33,586 nt of DNA from Branchiostoma floridae (GCF_000003815.2 NC_049984.1:25929330-25962915), one strand, 5' to 3'. Shown: positions 19,342-29,802, numbered from the stretch's first letter. Notes: generated by a model from the sequence alone, not told the origin. Made by a program: numbers and translations.

Positions 19342-19547
19342 TGTGGCAATTTGATTTCTGTATTGATAGTTGTTGCCTTCGGCCTGCTCCAGTCTTGCTT
19401 ACTGATTATTCTTCCATAGTAAATTTCAACTGCTTCTTTAATTTTTTAAATCAGCCACTTTGATTTTATATTTCATTTCTTCTAAATAAGGGTCTCTCTT
19501 CTATGTTTTCATTTCGGCGTCAACACGCAAACACACCCGGCAATCCG

Positions 19548-19790
19548 TTAATACTGATATAGTTTAACCGCCCGGAATTGGGTTTCGTTGCGACGGCATT
19601 GTCTAAGAGAGTATTTAAGTTTTGCCCTTGTGGTACGTATAAGTTCCCAGATATCACCGTGTTTGGGTCTGCCGTAGTCGCACCATAATGCAAATACAGC
19701 CCTGGCAGCACTATGACTTTCCTTAACCACCTCATTCCAACCGGGAACGAAATGAGACGTTTTGTGTCTGCTAGGAAGGGATTCTTAGGC
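19548..19790 (-). pseudogene. LINE (CR1/L2/Jockey-like) ORF2 linker fragment
   Basis: The minus frame reads VPGWNEVVKESHSAARAVFA, then LWCDYGRPKHGDIWELIRTT, then RAKLKYSLRQCRRNETQFRA, ending at a stop at 19548. The V-P-G-W-N ... S-H-x-x-A-R-x-A-F-x-x-W ... G-K/R-P-x-H-G ... R-A-x-x-K-Y-x-L-R-x-C-R-R pattern is that of the region between endonuclease and reverse transcriptase in CR1/L2/Jockey-type non-LTR retrotransposons. Both domains are missing. Weak similarity continues upstream to about 19970 with stops. Confidence 0.7.
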
Positions 19791-19979
19791 AGTTTCCTGC
19801 AGAGCTATAATGATCTCAGCAGAAAGTCGATCTAAAGAGACCCTATGACGCACGTTCCCAATTGGTTCTGCTGGGCGGGGAATCCCCGTCAATACAACAG
19901 CCAGACTGTCTTCATCGACTGTCCCATGTTACACGGGACACGATGAGCCATAATGTTCCTTCGGCTGGTGACCTTTTCT

Positions 19980-20670
19980 CCCTTACAATGAAGCAGTATG
20001 AAACAAAGAAGAAAGATTAGACACACAAAAAATAACATCAGTTTAATTATTACTTGATTTAAGGGCACAAGTCAGGTGGGGGCATCATTAAGTAATGGAA
20101 CTTCTTAAATCACAGATCATAGGCTGTAAAAAATCTATCTCATTACAGCCCCTGATTATTATTGCAAGGGATCTATCATAAAACGTCTCATGATAGTCAT
20201 AATGCCTATGATTTTATACCATTGTGGTCGACTGTTGTCACCACTGACCTCTCTACATTAGGCGTTACATTGGGCAACTCGGCAGCAAATACTGCCTCCC
20301 TGCCGTACATCAGGTAGATTAGTTGTGGATTGTACTTTGGTCCTCAGGGAAAAGAGTACAGCATCCAGTAGTGTCCCAGTCCTTCTTCTCTTTCAGTTCT
20401 GCTCTTAAGTTCATTAACAACAAAGACATAGGTGGAACGATTAGATTGCGTGTGTGCAATAAGTTCAACCGAGAGGCTTAACTTGTCTATAGAGGGGAAC
20501 GAAGGCTCGATGAACCCGGGACTCAAGTCTGTTAGCGTGACCTTACCCCCACGTGACCCTGAAGTAGGGAGAATTTCGGTTGCCCTTGTTGAAGCATGCA
20601 GGGAACCTTGTGTACTGGAAGGAGGGGTCCACCTTGAAATGATTTTTTTTGCCTGTTTCCTCGCAATTTG
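19980..20670. other. No supported gene (about 690 bp)
   Basis: A plus frame at 20432-20719 has no recognisable domain and lies opposite nothing better. No repeat was detected. Confidence 0.4.
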
Positions 20671-20990
20671 TCAAAAATGCAAATTGTTATGGCTGGATGA
20701 CCATAAAACATTCATGTGAGGACGAAACTGTGGCAGACACACCAGACCTCCTCCTCCTCTTAAGCTTTGCCATTGCACTTCTGTCTGCTGGCTCATCAAA
20801 ATGGTGTTGAAGTGCAGCTGGTAGGCAGAAATGGTCACGGGCCTGGACACATGCTGGTGGAAGAATTGCTGACACGCTGGCAGGTCATGGCCATGCAGAG
20901 GATTGAGCTGCTGCTTGCACCGGGTCTGCAATCTCCAGCCGTGGATTTTCCCGGTCAGCTCTGATCTGAACTGCCGATCGCCGTTTTCGG
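20671..20990 (-). CDS. Unassigned minus-strand open frame after an acceptor-like site
   Basis: A minus frame of about 106 codons is open from TTTACACAG|TTAGCC near 20991 to a stop at 20671. It starts LAENGDRQFRSELTGKIHGW and includes a His/Gln-rich middle. It could be a last exon or a transposon remnant. There is no domain I can name, and an alternative frame from the same acceptor stops after 35 codons. Confidence 0.2.
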
Positions 20991-21087
20991 CTAACTGTGT
21001 AAATGAAGAAAAAAATACATATAAGTGTAAATTCTAGTAAGTATCAACCAATACATTAATTGAAGTGTCAACTTTTTGTTCAAAGTA

Positions 21088-21760
21088 TCATTTGAATTTA
21101 TTTTCTACATTTGCCTGTAAAATGTTGTTCAGCCTGTACAGTCTCCCACGAACTGATGTTGACACCTCATCGGCACAGGCAGAAACAAATGTTTTCTCGG
21201 TGGACAGCGGACAAGACAGGTCCCACTTAAAGACATTTGGACGGCATTCCCGCCTGAACTTCATTTTAAAACTGTTGTCAGCGATTGCCATCACCTTGAT
21301 ATTAGATACCAACCTTGCTCGTAGGCCACACAAACCATGTGCCCTATCAGCTACATGAGCCTCTAAACCTTTGCATGTTTGATACACCTCGACGCAGCTC
21401 TCTTCTGGACAGGGGAAAAGGCTGCCAAGACTGGGTTGTACATCCCCGTCAACTTCCACGTGCCCGACAAGAAGGTTCTTCGGCTTGCCATCTCCGATGA
21501 TGCGTGCGTAAACAATTTCACACTCTTTAATTGCAACATCGGTCATGGCGGTGTCTCCATCATTCATGAAGGAGATGTAGGGACTTAAGACGACGAAAAT
21601 ACGACCCGCAGTCTTCTTCCTGAGGATGTCACTGACTGTCTGCAGGCACTTGGCGCAGGCCGTGTCGTTGGCGTAGGTCGTGTTAATGTTGAGTCCATTA
21701 ATCCGCTGCAGTTGGAGAAAGGGGGTTTAACTTTGAAGGGGAGTTCCTCCTGGCCAATGG
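21088..21760 (-). pseudogene. hAT/ZNF862-like transposase fragment fused to a C2H2-finger fragment
   Basis: Minus strand. From about 21770 the peptides YTIGQEELPFKVKPP, then (frame change) INTTYANDTACAKCLQTVSD, FMNDGDTAMTDVAIKECEIV and YARIIGDGKPKNLLVGHVEV follow the pattern of hAT-derived ZNF862/KIAA1586-type proteins (E-E-L-P-F, T-Y-A-N-D-x-A-C, D-G-D-T, E-x-E-I-V-Y-x-R). Right after V-E-V-D the frame continues into PSLGSLFPCPEESCVEVYQT and a zinc-finger-like C-x4-C-x12-H-x5-H (residues 53, 58, 71, 77 counted from the Met at 21567), similar to fingers in other invertebrate transposon-like proteins. Loss of the rest of both proteins and the frame change make it a chimeric remnant. A catalytic role is not possible. 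Confidence 0.55.
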
Positions 21761-21861
21761 TGTACGCGGTGTTGAACTAGATCACCAGCTCCTTCTCTAC
21801 TTGTGAGCATAACATGACAGGGCTCCCTTGGAAATCAGTCGTCTAGACTGATGGGACCCCC

Positions 21862-22530
21862 CTAAAGATCAATAAATAAATATATAAACCAACACGTAGG
21901 ATTAAAAAATCTTCTGCAAATGCCTCCAACAAAATCTCTCTTCTGCACAGTTCTGTTAATGATATCAGAAAGTCTTCTGATAGCTCCAGCTCTGTATGTC
22001 TCGTCATGTATCTCTGCTATCATCTTCACGTGTAAAGACTTGTCCTTTGGGCTGTAGAACAGGACTACTTTCGCCAGCCTTCCGTCCCGCCCTGATTCCT
22101 GTAAGTAGTCTGAGACAGAGGAAGGGCAACCAAGGTAAACTACAAACCTCACGTCGGGTTTGTCAATCCCTGCCCTTGCCGCCTTGATTGCTACTAGCAC
22201 ATCTTTCAGGCCTCTCTGCCAGTCCAACAAACTTTGTCTTCCCTCCCTCTCATTCTGTCCTGTCCCTGTGCCATGATACTTGACTTACCCCGTTTTCTTT
22301 CAGGTGGTAGTGGATGTCCTTTAAATCGTCTACCGTCTGGAAATAAATGATTCCGCACTGTTACTTATTTTTTAGAACCGCGTCACAGACCTGGCCATGG
22401 CACACCTCCCTCGTCTTCCCCTTTAACCTTACACAATACTGAGTGTTTCTCCTGTCCACTGAGTCTTCAGGATACAGCAGTCTCCTGTCCCGCTGGTCGA
22501 CGAGAAATGTCTTCACAGTATGTTGGGATG
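21862..22530 (-). pseudogene. RecQ-like DNA helicase fragment
   Basis: Minus strand, C-terminal half of a RecQ-type helicase core. In order: VDQRDRRLLYPEDSVDRRN, an in-frame TAA, then GIIYFQTVDDLKDIHYHLKE, a frame change near a GTAAGT, then GQNEREGRQSLLDWQRGLKD, ARAGIDKPDVRFVVYLGCPS and SVSDYLQESGRDGRLAKVVL. The G-I-D-K-P-D-V-R-F-V motif V region and Q-E-S-G-R motif VI are clear. Motif VI appears to lack about three residues between the first and second Arg, including a family-conserved Arg, so ATP coupling would be lost. Helicase domain 1 with Walker A/B was not found. RecQ-like genes are often multicopy in such genomes; this copy is dead. Confidence 0.75.
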
Positions 22531-22600
22531 GCGTTTAACAAAAATATAAAGTACCTTGAGGCAACAATAGGCTGGGAAAGCTCACAGCCAACTTCATCAA

Positions 22601-23090
22601 CTACTTAAGACAGTATGCCTTTAAGTCTTTCCCTTCTGCGATTTTTTTTCTTTGATTCCGTACATAGAAGCTTGTCCGTTTCATAGACATGTTTTTTGCT
22701 CCGACCATTGGTCTCCCGCTAAATGTTGGCTGACTTTCACACTGCAGGTACATGGTGGTGGCTTTTGTCATGGCTTCTGCCACATTATACAATTTATGCA
22801 TGCTGCATGTGAGGCCCATGACTCCGAACAACTCTTGCCGTCCTGCTGCTGGTTTGTTATTCCAATCTGGGGTTTACTTCAGTTCCCCCATTATAGCTCT
22901 TCCCCTGAGCTATATTTGGCCTTACAACAACCTTTTTCAGTGTTGGTTCAGATTGACAGAAATAGGATATCCTTCTTTAATGTTACCCCTTCCTTGGGAG
23001 AATTTGCGTTTGCCACATACCCATTCCCAGCCACCCATGGCATCTACATTTGCATCTTAAATGGGAGTTTGCAGATATAGCAGAATGTCC
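22601..23090 (-). pseudogene. Decayed coding remnant of unknown family
   Basis: The minus frame 22831-22601 contains MHKLYNVAEAMTKATTMYLQ, then a basic stretch ending RNQRKKIAEGKDLKAYCLK before a stop. Upstream (to 23090) traces such as GCCKAKYSSGEEL appear in shifting frames. It sits just upstream of the RecQ-like fragment on the same strand and might be its N-terminal extension or another element. No domain was identified. Confidence 0.25.
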
Positions 23091-23252
23091 AGAAGTTCAT
23101 TGTTTGTTACCGCTGTTGACCTTCCGTGGAAGGTCACATTGTTTCCCACGTGACATGACTGAAAAGTCAGCAAAAATTAAATGGTGTTAAAACGTGCCTT
23201 TTGTTTTATGAAATACGTGTGTAATTATGTATTTCTAGCTTTCTCCCAAGCA

Positions 23253-23600
23253 TCAATACACAATGTGCAAAATTATTTCTATGCAACATGTAACAATTGA
23301 CATTAGCACTAAATGCTTCCCAGATGGCTTCTTCACTGTGACTAGACTTGATACCCAGGGTGTAGGAACTTCTACTGGTTCTATCACACCTTCTTCAGTC
23401 ATCCTATCCAGTGTATTCTTTAATTGCTCTTTCACTGCAACTGACAGTCTTCTCGGCGGATGTACTACAGGTGTTATGCTGTCATCTTTTTCTGGCATCA
23501 GCTTTGTTCTGTTTCAAGTGGTCAAGACAGAGCCAATCATCTTCCACCCACTTAACAGCCTGATTGCCGATCCACCACATTTATAATTTTTCAGAAATCT
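23253..23600 (-). pseudogene. Ty3/gypsy-like reverse transcriptase N-terminal fragment
   Basis: Minus strand. DDSITPVVHPPRRLSVAVKE, LKNTLDRMTEEGVIEPVEVP and TPWVSSLVTVKKPSGK form the entry segment of a gypsy-type reverse transcriptase (P-V-x-x-P-P-R-R ... L-x-x-M-x-x-x-G-V-I-x-P ... S-x-x-V-x-V-x-K-K-x-x-G-K). After K-P-S-G-K the expected continuation into the polymerase palm is absent and the frame ends in unrelated sequence at 23253. Part of the upstream sequence to about 23600 continues with frame breaks. This is a truncated, inactive remnant. Confidence 0.75.
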
Positions 23601-24719
23601 AGTCATTTTGTTTGTAAGCACCACTTGGCGCGTATGTCACTGAGGTTTATGAACTGGAGAGTTTCTTGAATGATCTGGAATGTTACCTTGTAGATCATCG
23701 TCATCAGCGACTGCAAGTCTCCTGTACCCGCCGCTAATTGCCCCTCGAATGCGATCGTGGCATACTCCCATCTATCAGTCTTCAAATGTCTTAAGAAGTT
23801 ATGCAATTAATCGAAATTTTAGACTTTGAAAGGATGTTTTGTACTAAATATCAATTTTGGTATCAATGAAGTAACCCGTGTTCTTAATAGGGTATGTTTG
23901 AAATTACCTGTATGTAAATGACTTAGCATATTTACATTTATCTCGTCTTCACCCACCTGAGCCACAAGTTCAAGTCTAAGGATCTTTGAATGAACAAAAA
24001 CAATGTCATACCTTTCTTTCAAAGACATCTGCTCCAAGGACGGTCGGAGCCTCGCCCACTGGCCAACTTTGTGAGCGGCTAAGTTGCTCCTCTGGAAGCG
24101 CGAAAATATGGACTACGTCATTTCCGTTTGCAAGAGGCAGCAAATTACATGAACCTAAGAAGTAAAGAAGAGTTTTTTTCTGAATACAAGTGAATTATTT
24201 ACAATCATTGAGAAGGCAGATCAAATCCTGATAAAATATTAGTAAACGATATTGCTACAAGAAATTCAGTGACATCTGAACCGGAACTGAAAGTTGACAT
24301 CACAGTTTTCAGTTAGTCACTCCAAGTTGTCCAGCACACGGTCACACATCAACAGGCTGAGTGACAGTTTCCAAGGCAATGGCGTCTAGTGGTAAGATAA
24401 GGTCATACATTTTAAGACAATGATACATTATTATTCTAAGGGTTAAAATATTCTTGAGCCCGGAGCGTGTACATATCGCAAGCAGCAGTTTTTGGCTCTG
24501 GCTAACTCCTAACACAGACGATCCAAAATTATTGCTTCGATCATGAAACCCGCCTAACTATGTCCAAAATGTTTCAGTTATGCCAGAGAACTGCTTTGCT
24601 GTTGGTGACTGTATGTAGGCCAAGACCATTATCTCCAGATCGTTCTAAGTTTCTTTTCATTTATTGATAGCTTCCAGATAGAACAAAATTGACCAAGTGT
24701 TCTTTTGCATTCTTTTAGG
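23601..24719. other. Mostly noncoding; weak exon candidates
   Basis: On the minus strand WEYATIAFEGQLAAGTGDLQ runs to a donor-like AAG|GTAACA at 23687, and a second frame ends at AAAG|GTATGA near 24011. On the plus strand a start context GGCAATGGCG at 24379 gives five codons up to a donor G|GTAAGA at 24392. Each is a single weak hint. No exon pair was confirmed. Confidence 0.2.
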
Positions 24720-24766
24720 CCTGACTCGGATTTTGATAGAAGTACAAGGTCAATCAGCCGCGGGCA

Positions 24767-25250
24767 TCAGGGGAGATGCATAGCGGCTGTAGACATGTCC
24801 CTCCAAGATGTTCTGTTTTCAGCCAGAGTTCTCCAGTCAGATCTGCTGACCCCTGTGGTGTCCAGCACATTGAAGACTTGGTCCTCCCATCTGCTCCTAG
24901 GACGGCCTCTGGGGCGCCTCCAAGTTGAATCTGGAACTGAGGTGATCAATTTGATCACTTCCTGGGTCGGTGTTGCTCTGGAGATGTGTCCCAGAAGGTT
25001 AAGCTGGTACTTGGTGATCTTCTGGCTGACAGGGATCTGGTTTGTTGTGTGGCGTACTACTTCGTTGGTGACATGGTCCTGCCAGCGGATGCCCTTGATG
25101 TACAAGGTCATCTGCCCAAAATAAACCATTGATGGGTGTGTCTTGTAGAATGGGAGGGTCGGACAATCGCGAATTTAATATATTTGGAAGATCGTTTACG
25201 TATAAGTTAAATAGGAGGGGGCTAATGTTGCACCCTTGTCGTACCCCACA
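24767..25250 (-). pseudogene. Chimeric LINE reverse transcriptase fragment
   Basis: Minus strand. 25250-25100 reads CGVRQGCNISPLLFNLYVND, a 20-residue middle part, then INGLFWADDLV, which are RT motifs 4 and 5 of a CR1/RTE-type LINE with the A-D-D box intact. Immediately after it, one frame over, 25098-24767 reads IKGIRWQDHVTNEVVRHTTN, LLGHISRATP, RRPRGRPRSRWEDQVF and SDWRTLAENRTSWRD to the stop. This is the C-terminal tail typical of the same kind of ORF2. More than a hundred residues normally lying between are missing, so the copy is internally deleted or recombined. There are no intact endonuclease or RT domains. Confidence 0.75.
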
Positions 25251-26500
25251 TGTTGATTGAAAGTATGATGATAGGCCATTTGGTGTTTTTACGCAGTAAC
25301 TTACATTCGAGTATATAGTTTTTTTTATAAACGTATAAAAGCTAAAAGTTAACCAATAATTTCACTCGCGGAACCAAAGAGAGCCACTGTCTCTTAACAT
25401 GAACGTCTTAAAGGATGAACAACTTGTATAAAGATATAGAAATGCTATACAAAAGTAGAACCAAGGAGAGATACTGTGTGCCCATCCACTTCATAATGGG
25501 GTTAGGTACAATTACTACAATGTACACATTATTCTATCCCTTTTCGGGAGGGAGTGAATGTAAGGCCACAGGGAGTACACTTGATGTATGCCATTCTCTG
25601 CAGACTTCAAATGTAATAGGAACATAGTTGAAATAATACAAAAGTGAATAAAATTCAGAAAGATAATGTGGAGTTTTACAGCGTATTTCAGTGTGTTAGT
25701 CATCAAACAAATACACGCTCTAATGCTGATGCTGTAGCTTAATTGCAGCAGTTATGCAAATCATGCAGGTTTAGTCCTTCATTCTCTCCCTCCACTCCTC
25801 CAAAGTTATTCCAAGAGATAGGCAATACCACTTGCCTTTTACTGAGTGTGTCCTGCTTCTGTACATTTCTGTTTTTGGCACATTGTGCAGATGTACCTAT
25901 ACCTATATGTTCGTCTGTCTGTTCTATCAGCAGAGGGTATACGTTTTTTTACAGGAAGGTGTTGCTAGCCCTTCCATGAGCAGTAGTGTTATCTTATTCG
26001 AAATATGGGTTTATCTTCATTATGCCTGATTACAACACATTTGTAAGCAACATAGAGGGTATTGTAAGGCAAGTTTACCTTGGGGATCGTCAGGCGAGGA
26101 TAATGCTCTCTTCACATCGTCAAAAAGGTGCTCTTTTCTATTGGCTTGTACATGTCTGCCCCGCGGGCCCGGCAAGACTCTGCCTGTACTTGACGTACAC
26201 CGTAGCCCTCCGCAAACCTACGTAGCCAGCTGTGCGCTAGCCAGTACTGAGGGGTACGGTGAAAGGTGCCTGTATTTCGTTGAACCACCGGCCTCTTACC
26301 ATTCAAGTAGTCGGGCCGGTACGCGTAGAAGCTGTTGGGTAAAAAGGAAAAAAAAAAGGTTAAACGCAACTAGGTATGTTAAGATTAATTTTACATCTAA
26401 TACCTACGTCACCTGTTCGAATAGAGTGCGGTTGAATGTTGTATCAGCCATTATAACTGCAGGGCTGTCTCCAGGACCCACCATCCCTTTCGTTGGACTC
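25251..26500. other. No supported gene (about 1.25 kb)
   Basis: AT-rich with poly-T runs. Open frames at 25743-26225 and 26112-26554 on either strand have biased composition and no domain. Nothing else is recognised. Confidence 0.45.
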
Positions 26501-26890
26501 CGGCGCTCGTCGCCATCACAAATCTTTTCTCTGACAGAAATGTCATCAAATTAAGCATAGTCTGCCAGCAAAATATGTCCCTCAAAGTGCAGGAAATGTG
26601 CAGAAAATGCGTTTCAGAGGGTTCAGATTTCAAAATTTCCCCGGACATACCTTGCGACGGCTCGTGCATGCTTTTCGGTGCTCGAAATCTTGCTTGGGGG
26701 CGTCGCCCTCAATAAATTTCTAATAGAATTTCTGAAATGCCATTCAACTTAGCTTGGTCTGCCAGCAAAATGTCCCCGTCAAAATGCAAGAAATAGGGTT
26801 TTAAAGGATCAAGATTTTACAATTTTCCCGGGGGAGCATGCCCCCGAACGCCCCTAGGATTGTCGCGCCTCCGCTTTCGGCGCTTCGAGT
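26501..26890. repeat. Diverged tandem duplication, about 193 bp
   Basis: GTCTGCCAGCAAAAT, preceded by CGTCGCC and a TCTGA-AAATG-CAT-AA segment, occurs twice with related flanks. The CGTCGCC anchors at 26508 and 26701 give the period. The second copy ends in CCCGGGGGAGCATGCCCCCG, an imperfect GC palindrome. It is probably part of a dispersed repeat, origin unknown. Confidence 0.6.
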
Positions 26891-27111
26891 GCTGAAAAGT
26901 AAGTCAGTAACGTTATAAGAAATTTGCTGCAGTCGCCTCTGACCAGCAGGACGGGTGCTTTTATATCGTCTTGAATCTTGTTGATAGAATTGTCAATTTT
27001 GATTAGTGATTAGGAGCTATGGCGATTAAAGTTTAGATAAACATCGCATTGAAGTAAAAGTTCAACCAAAAGACTGTTTAGAGAATCTTAAGACTTGCAT
27101 AATGCGCTTGG

Positions 27112-27210
27112 GAACTTACTAATTTAGCGTAGAGCGTAACGGAGCGTCCAGAATTTAGCGTATTACGTAGTCGGCCTCCCGAATTTAGCGTAGAGCGTTG
27201 TCGGGACCCC
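27112..27210. repeat. 30-bp tandem repeat, 3 units
   Basis: The motif AATTTAGCGTA begins at 27121, 27152 and 27182. On the minus strand these units supply the repetitive tail (STLNSGGRLRNTLNSGR) at the end of the DUF6729-like frame, which shows that its true C-terminus has been replaced. Confidence 0.85.
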
Positions 27211-27840
27211 CCATTGGGGCCCTCGTGAATCTCTTCAAGTGCTTGTTGAGTCAGACTGGAACTGTTCCCCTGCGTGCGTGGCTTCATGAGCGTGACAGAT
27301 CTCTTGTCCAGAGCTGCGTGCTTTGTCAGCACAGCAGGAAACGTACTTCTATGGTATGGGTCGAGTGGATTGATGATATCTGTGCTCCAGGGGCAATTGT
27401 TTTTGTTGCACTTGTTGCACCTTGGGTAATCCAAGCTCACAAGGTAGTATCTTGAGTCAATGTCTACAACTTCACGTGCCCTTGTGTATATCCCACTATG
27501 AGACAGCTGTAGTTTACACTTGGGACAGTTGAGTGGTATCTTCCACATCCGCATCGGTGCCCACAAGAACATCCTCTGCCGGAAGTACTGGTTAGGGTCT
27601 GGTGGGACACCCATTGGCACTTGGGGACTTGGAGGATGATACCAATTTTGATTGGGCAGATTCTCCCGTAGCTTTCCGTTGTGGTCATATAGACACTGTG
27701 CAATCCATGACTGATCAGCAGGGGAGATGTTATTTCTGAGCCTTTTGGGCAAAAAAGTCTCCCACTGTTCCACCTGCTTCCCTCTGTACTTGACTTTGAC
27801 TGATGACTTGTCTCCAAGGGTGTGGTTGTGTCAAGGCTGG
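27200..27840 (-). pseudogene. DUF6729-like zinc-ribbon protein fragment
   Basis: The minus frame opens upstream of the Met at 27773. WYHPPSP lies at residues 44-50, followed by Q-Y-F-R-Q-R-M-F-L-W-A-P-M-R-M-W. Cys pairs occur at 83/86 (CPKC) and 119/122 (CNKC), with Y-T-R-A-R-E-V-V-D-I between them, and FPAVLTKHAALDKRSV and R-T-Q-G-N-S at 145-171. This order matches the DUF6729 module of uncharacterised, transposon-associated proteins in fish and marine invertebrates as I remember it. Function is unknown; the cysteines suggest zinc binding. After residue 185 the frame runs into the 30-bp repeats and ends at 27078, so the downstream part is lost. There are no internal stops in the module itself. 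Confidence 0.55.
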
Positions 27841-28460
27841 ACCTTGATGTCAGCTGTGATCTAGTTTTTTTTTTTACTTAAGTTAAATCGAACAATTTTG
27901 GCAGTGTGTAATCCAATAAGACAACTGCTTGATTCTATAAACGTTGTAACACATTTTTAGACAAAGAAACATGGTGTGAAATACGCGCTTATATTAAAAA
28001 TTATTAACCGAAAACGAGACTTTTGAATGGAGCAAGTTTACTTCTTTATTTCAAACTGAATGCATATGATAAAATATTGTTTAACTCAAAAATTTATATT
28101 CAAAACTACAAACCAATAGCTCAGATTTTACACGTGTATAATTGTCAACAATGCTAATGACATATCCAAAGAAGTGAGAAATATCCAAAAATTTCAAATT
28201 TTCGGCACAGAGCAGCTGTCAAAACAAATCGCACGATCATTGTTTTTAACAAAGAAAAAAGCTGTATATGCTGAACACTGTAGCCAAGTTTAACATTCTT
28301 CATGTTTTGTGGGAACCAGAATGTGTTTAAGCAAGGAGAATATATAAATTATAACCTTCTTGGTTTAAGGGCTAGACAGTTGGGATAGGTTTAATTTGTA
28401 CAATACAATATCTACTTTATGGTAGGTAACCCAGGATATACTTCATGCTATTTTCTCCAG
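27841..28460. other. No supported gene (620 bp)
   Basis: AT-rich, with a poly-T run near 27865. No frame or repeat of interest was found. Confidence 0.5.
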
Positions 28461-28559
28461 TCATGGGCAGTTACGGGATAACTGTGGTCGACACACCAGC
28501 AATAGTTGCTGACTGGGTCTCAGAAGACTCCCCGGTTGTGATCAAAACCAGAGATGATG
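28461..28559 (+). CDS. Candidate 99-bp internal exon, unknown protein
   Basis: Bounded by an acceptor-like TATTTTCTCCAG (ends 28460) and a donor GATG|GTAGGT. One frame is open throughout and gives MGSYGITVVDTPAIVADWVS followed by E-D-S-P-V-V-I-K-T-R-D-D. The length is a multiple of three. The peptide looks like real protein, but no neighbouring exon was found and no family is recognised. Confidence 0.3.
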
Positions 28560-28561
28560 GT

Positions 28562-29149
28562 AGGTGGTCATTTACAGACACATTTTTCCATATTTCTCTC
28601 ATCCATGAAAATGCTCCCCACGCCTTCATGCATAACACAAAATGCCGCTGAATTAGAAGATTTGCAAAAAAAATACACAGGATTGAAAAATTGATTTCTA
28701 ACTTCAAAGAATATGGCACGCTGACCCGAATCAGCTGAATGGCAAGCGAGCCCGTCGTCACCATTGCGCTGTTGACAGTTCTAGTCAAGCATTGTTTATT
28801 GCTTTATTGACTGCAGCTGCTTTAGCTTTGACCTGTACGTAAGTGGGACAGCTACTCTCCTAGCCGGAGTAACAAATTAAAGCAGAAATCAATGGCAGTA
28901 ATGGTAGCCTGATTAAATCTCGCTTATAGCAGCCCGCCAAACATCCACCGCCCCCCTAGAAGCTTGATGGAGAATAGCGGGGGAGGGGCCAGTTACAGCC
29001 CTGGATAGCGGAGTTTGGGTTACATAGACTAGCAATAATGCCAGCTCAAAAGGAACCTTAAGTGAAAAAGTTATTAGCTGAACGCGTACAAAGAAAGCTG
29101 CTAGATGCAAACGGCAGGGCGTGGGTTTAGTTTGTTTAGTTGCACAATT
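28562..29149. other. 3' flank of the fibrinogen-domain gene, no further gene
   Basis: The region downstream (minus strand) of the stop at 29150 should hold the 3' UTR of the lectin gene. No clear AATAAA on the minus strand close to the stop was identified by eye. Confidence 0.4.
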
Positions 29150-29802
29150 CTAAGGAGCAGGTCTAATCTTCATGACAGAAGACTTGATGGCGTACTGGTG
29201 ATCTGTCCAAGCGTACCATTCTATACCATGTACATCATCCCCCCCGCCGCCATGCTTGTACGGCTGGTTCAGGTTAACGTAGTCACAATGATTATACCAC
29301 CAACCACCACGACCGCCAGTGACAGTTGCGCAATCAAGGCCCGGATTATTGTCGTTATCCTGGTCGTGTGTTGAGAATCTACTACCATTATGATGGCTTA
29401 ACCCCCAATCACCATCCCCAGCAGTGCCGCTATAGGCACCAAAATGCAGACGGTACTTTGCTGCTTCATTCTCGATATAGAACCTATCATATTCAGCATA
29501 TACCTTTTCTGAGGACCAATTCTCGAGATCAATGCGAAGAAGGTAGGTCTTCGCCTTAGAGATTTGATAGATCTTGTAGTTTCCCAGCCAAAACTCGCCG
29601 CCGAGGTACCCGAACCCATTTTTGTAAGTTTCCCAGTCATTAGCAAAATCTACAGAACCGTCGAAGCGCTTCTGGAGGACAGTCCAGCCGCCGACCCCGG
29701 CTTCCATCTCACAGTAGACCCGAAACGAGGCTCCGGTGGCGTCTGGCTGGATGGTGTAGAGATCGCCGATGGTGTGGCCAGCCTTGTAGATGTCGTCACA
29801 AT
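29150..29802 (-). CDS. Last exon: fibrinogen C-terminal domain of a membrane ficolin-like lectin
   Basis: This terminal exon (acceptor GACTTACAG, exon starting 29802; stop TAG at 29150) encodes a complete fibrinogen-related domain of about 217 residues. It opens with D-C-D-D-I-Y-K-A-G and V-Y-C-E-M, then GGWTVLQKRFDGSVDF, GFGYLGGEFWLGN, YRLHFGAYSG and FSTHDQDNDNN, whose acidic run matches the family's calcium site. CATVTGGRGGWWYNHCDYVN (the second Cys pair) and KIRPAP at the end follow. Such domains bind acetylated sugars and microbial glycans in ficolins and FIBCD1. No stop or frame break occurs. It joins the collagen-like exon through a split GAT codon. With the three upstream exons it forms a type II membrane protein: tail, span, linker, collagen stalk, fibrinogen head. 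Whether the sugar pocket works cannot be told from sequence alone. Confidence 0.95.

Noticed and set aside
24379-24610. Two tiny plus exons (M-A-S-S-G, then M-P-E-N-C-F-A-V-G-D)
   Set aside because: Splice-like sites and phase agree, but 13 and 33 bp are too short to trust without transcript evidence. Kept only as a remark.
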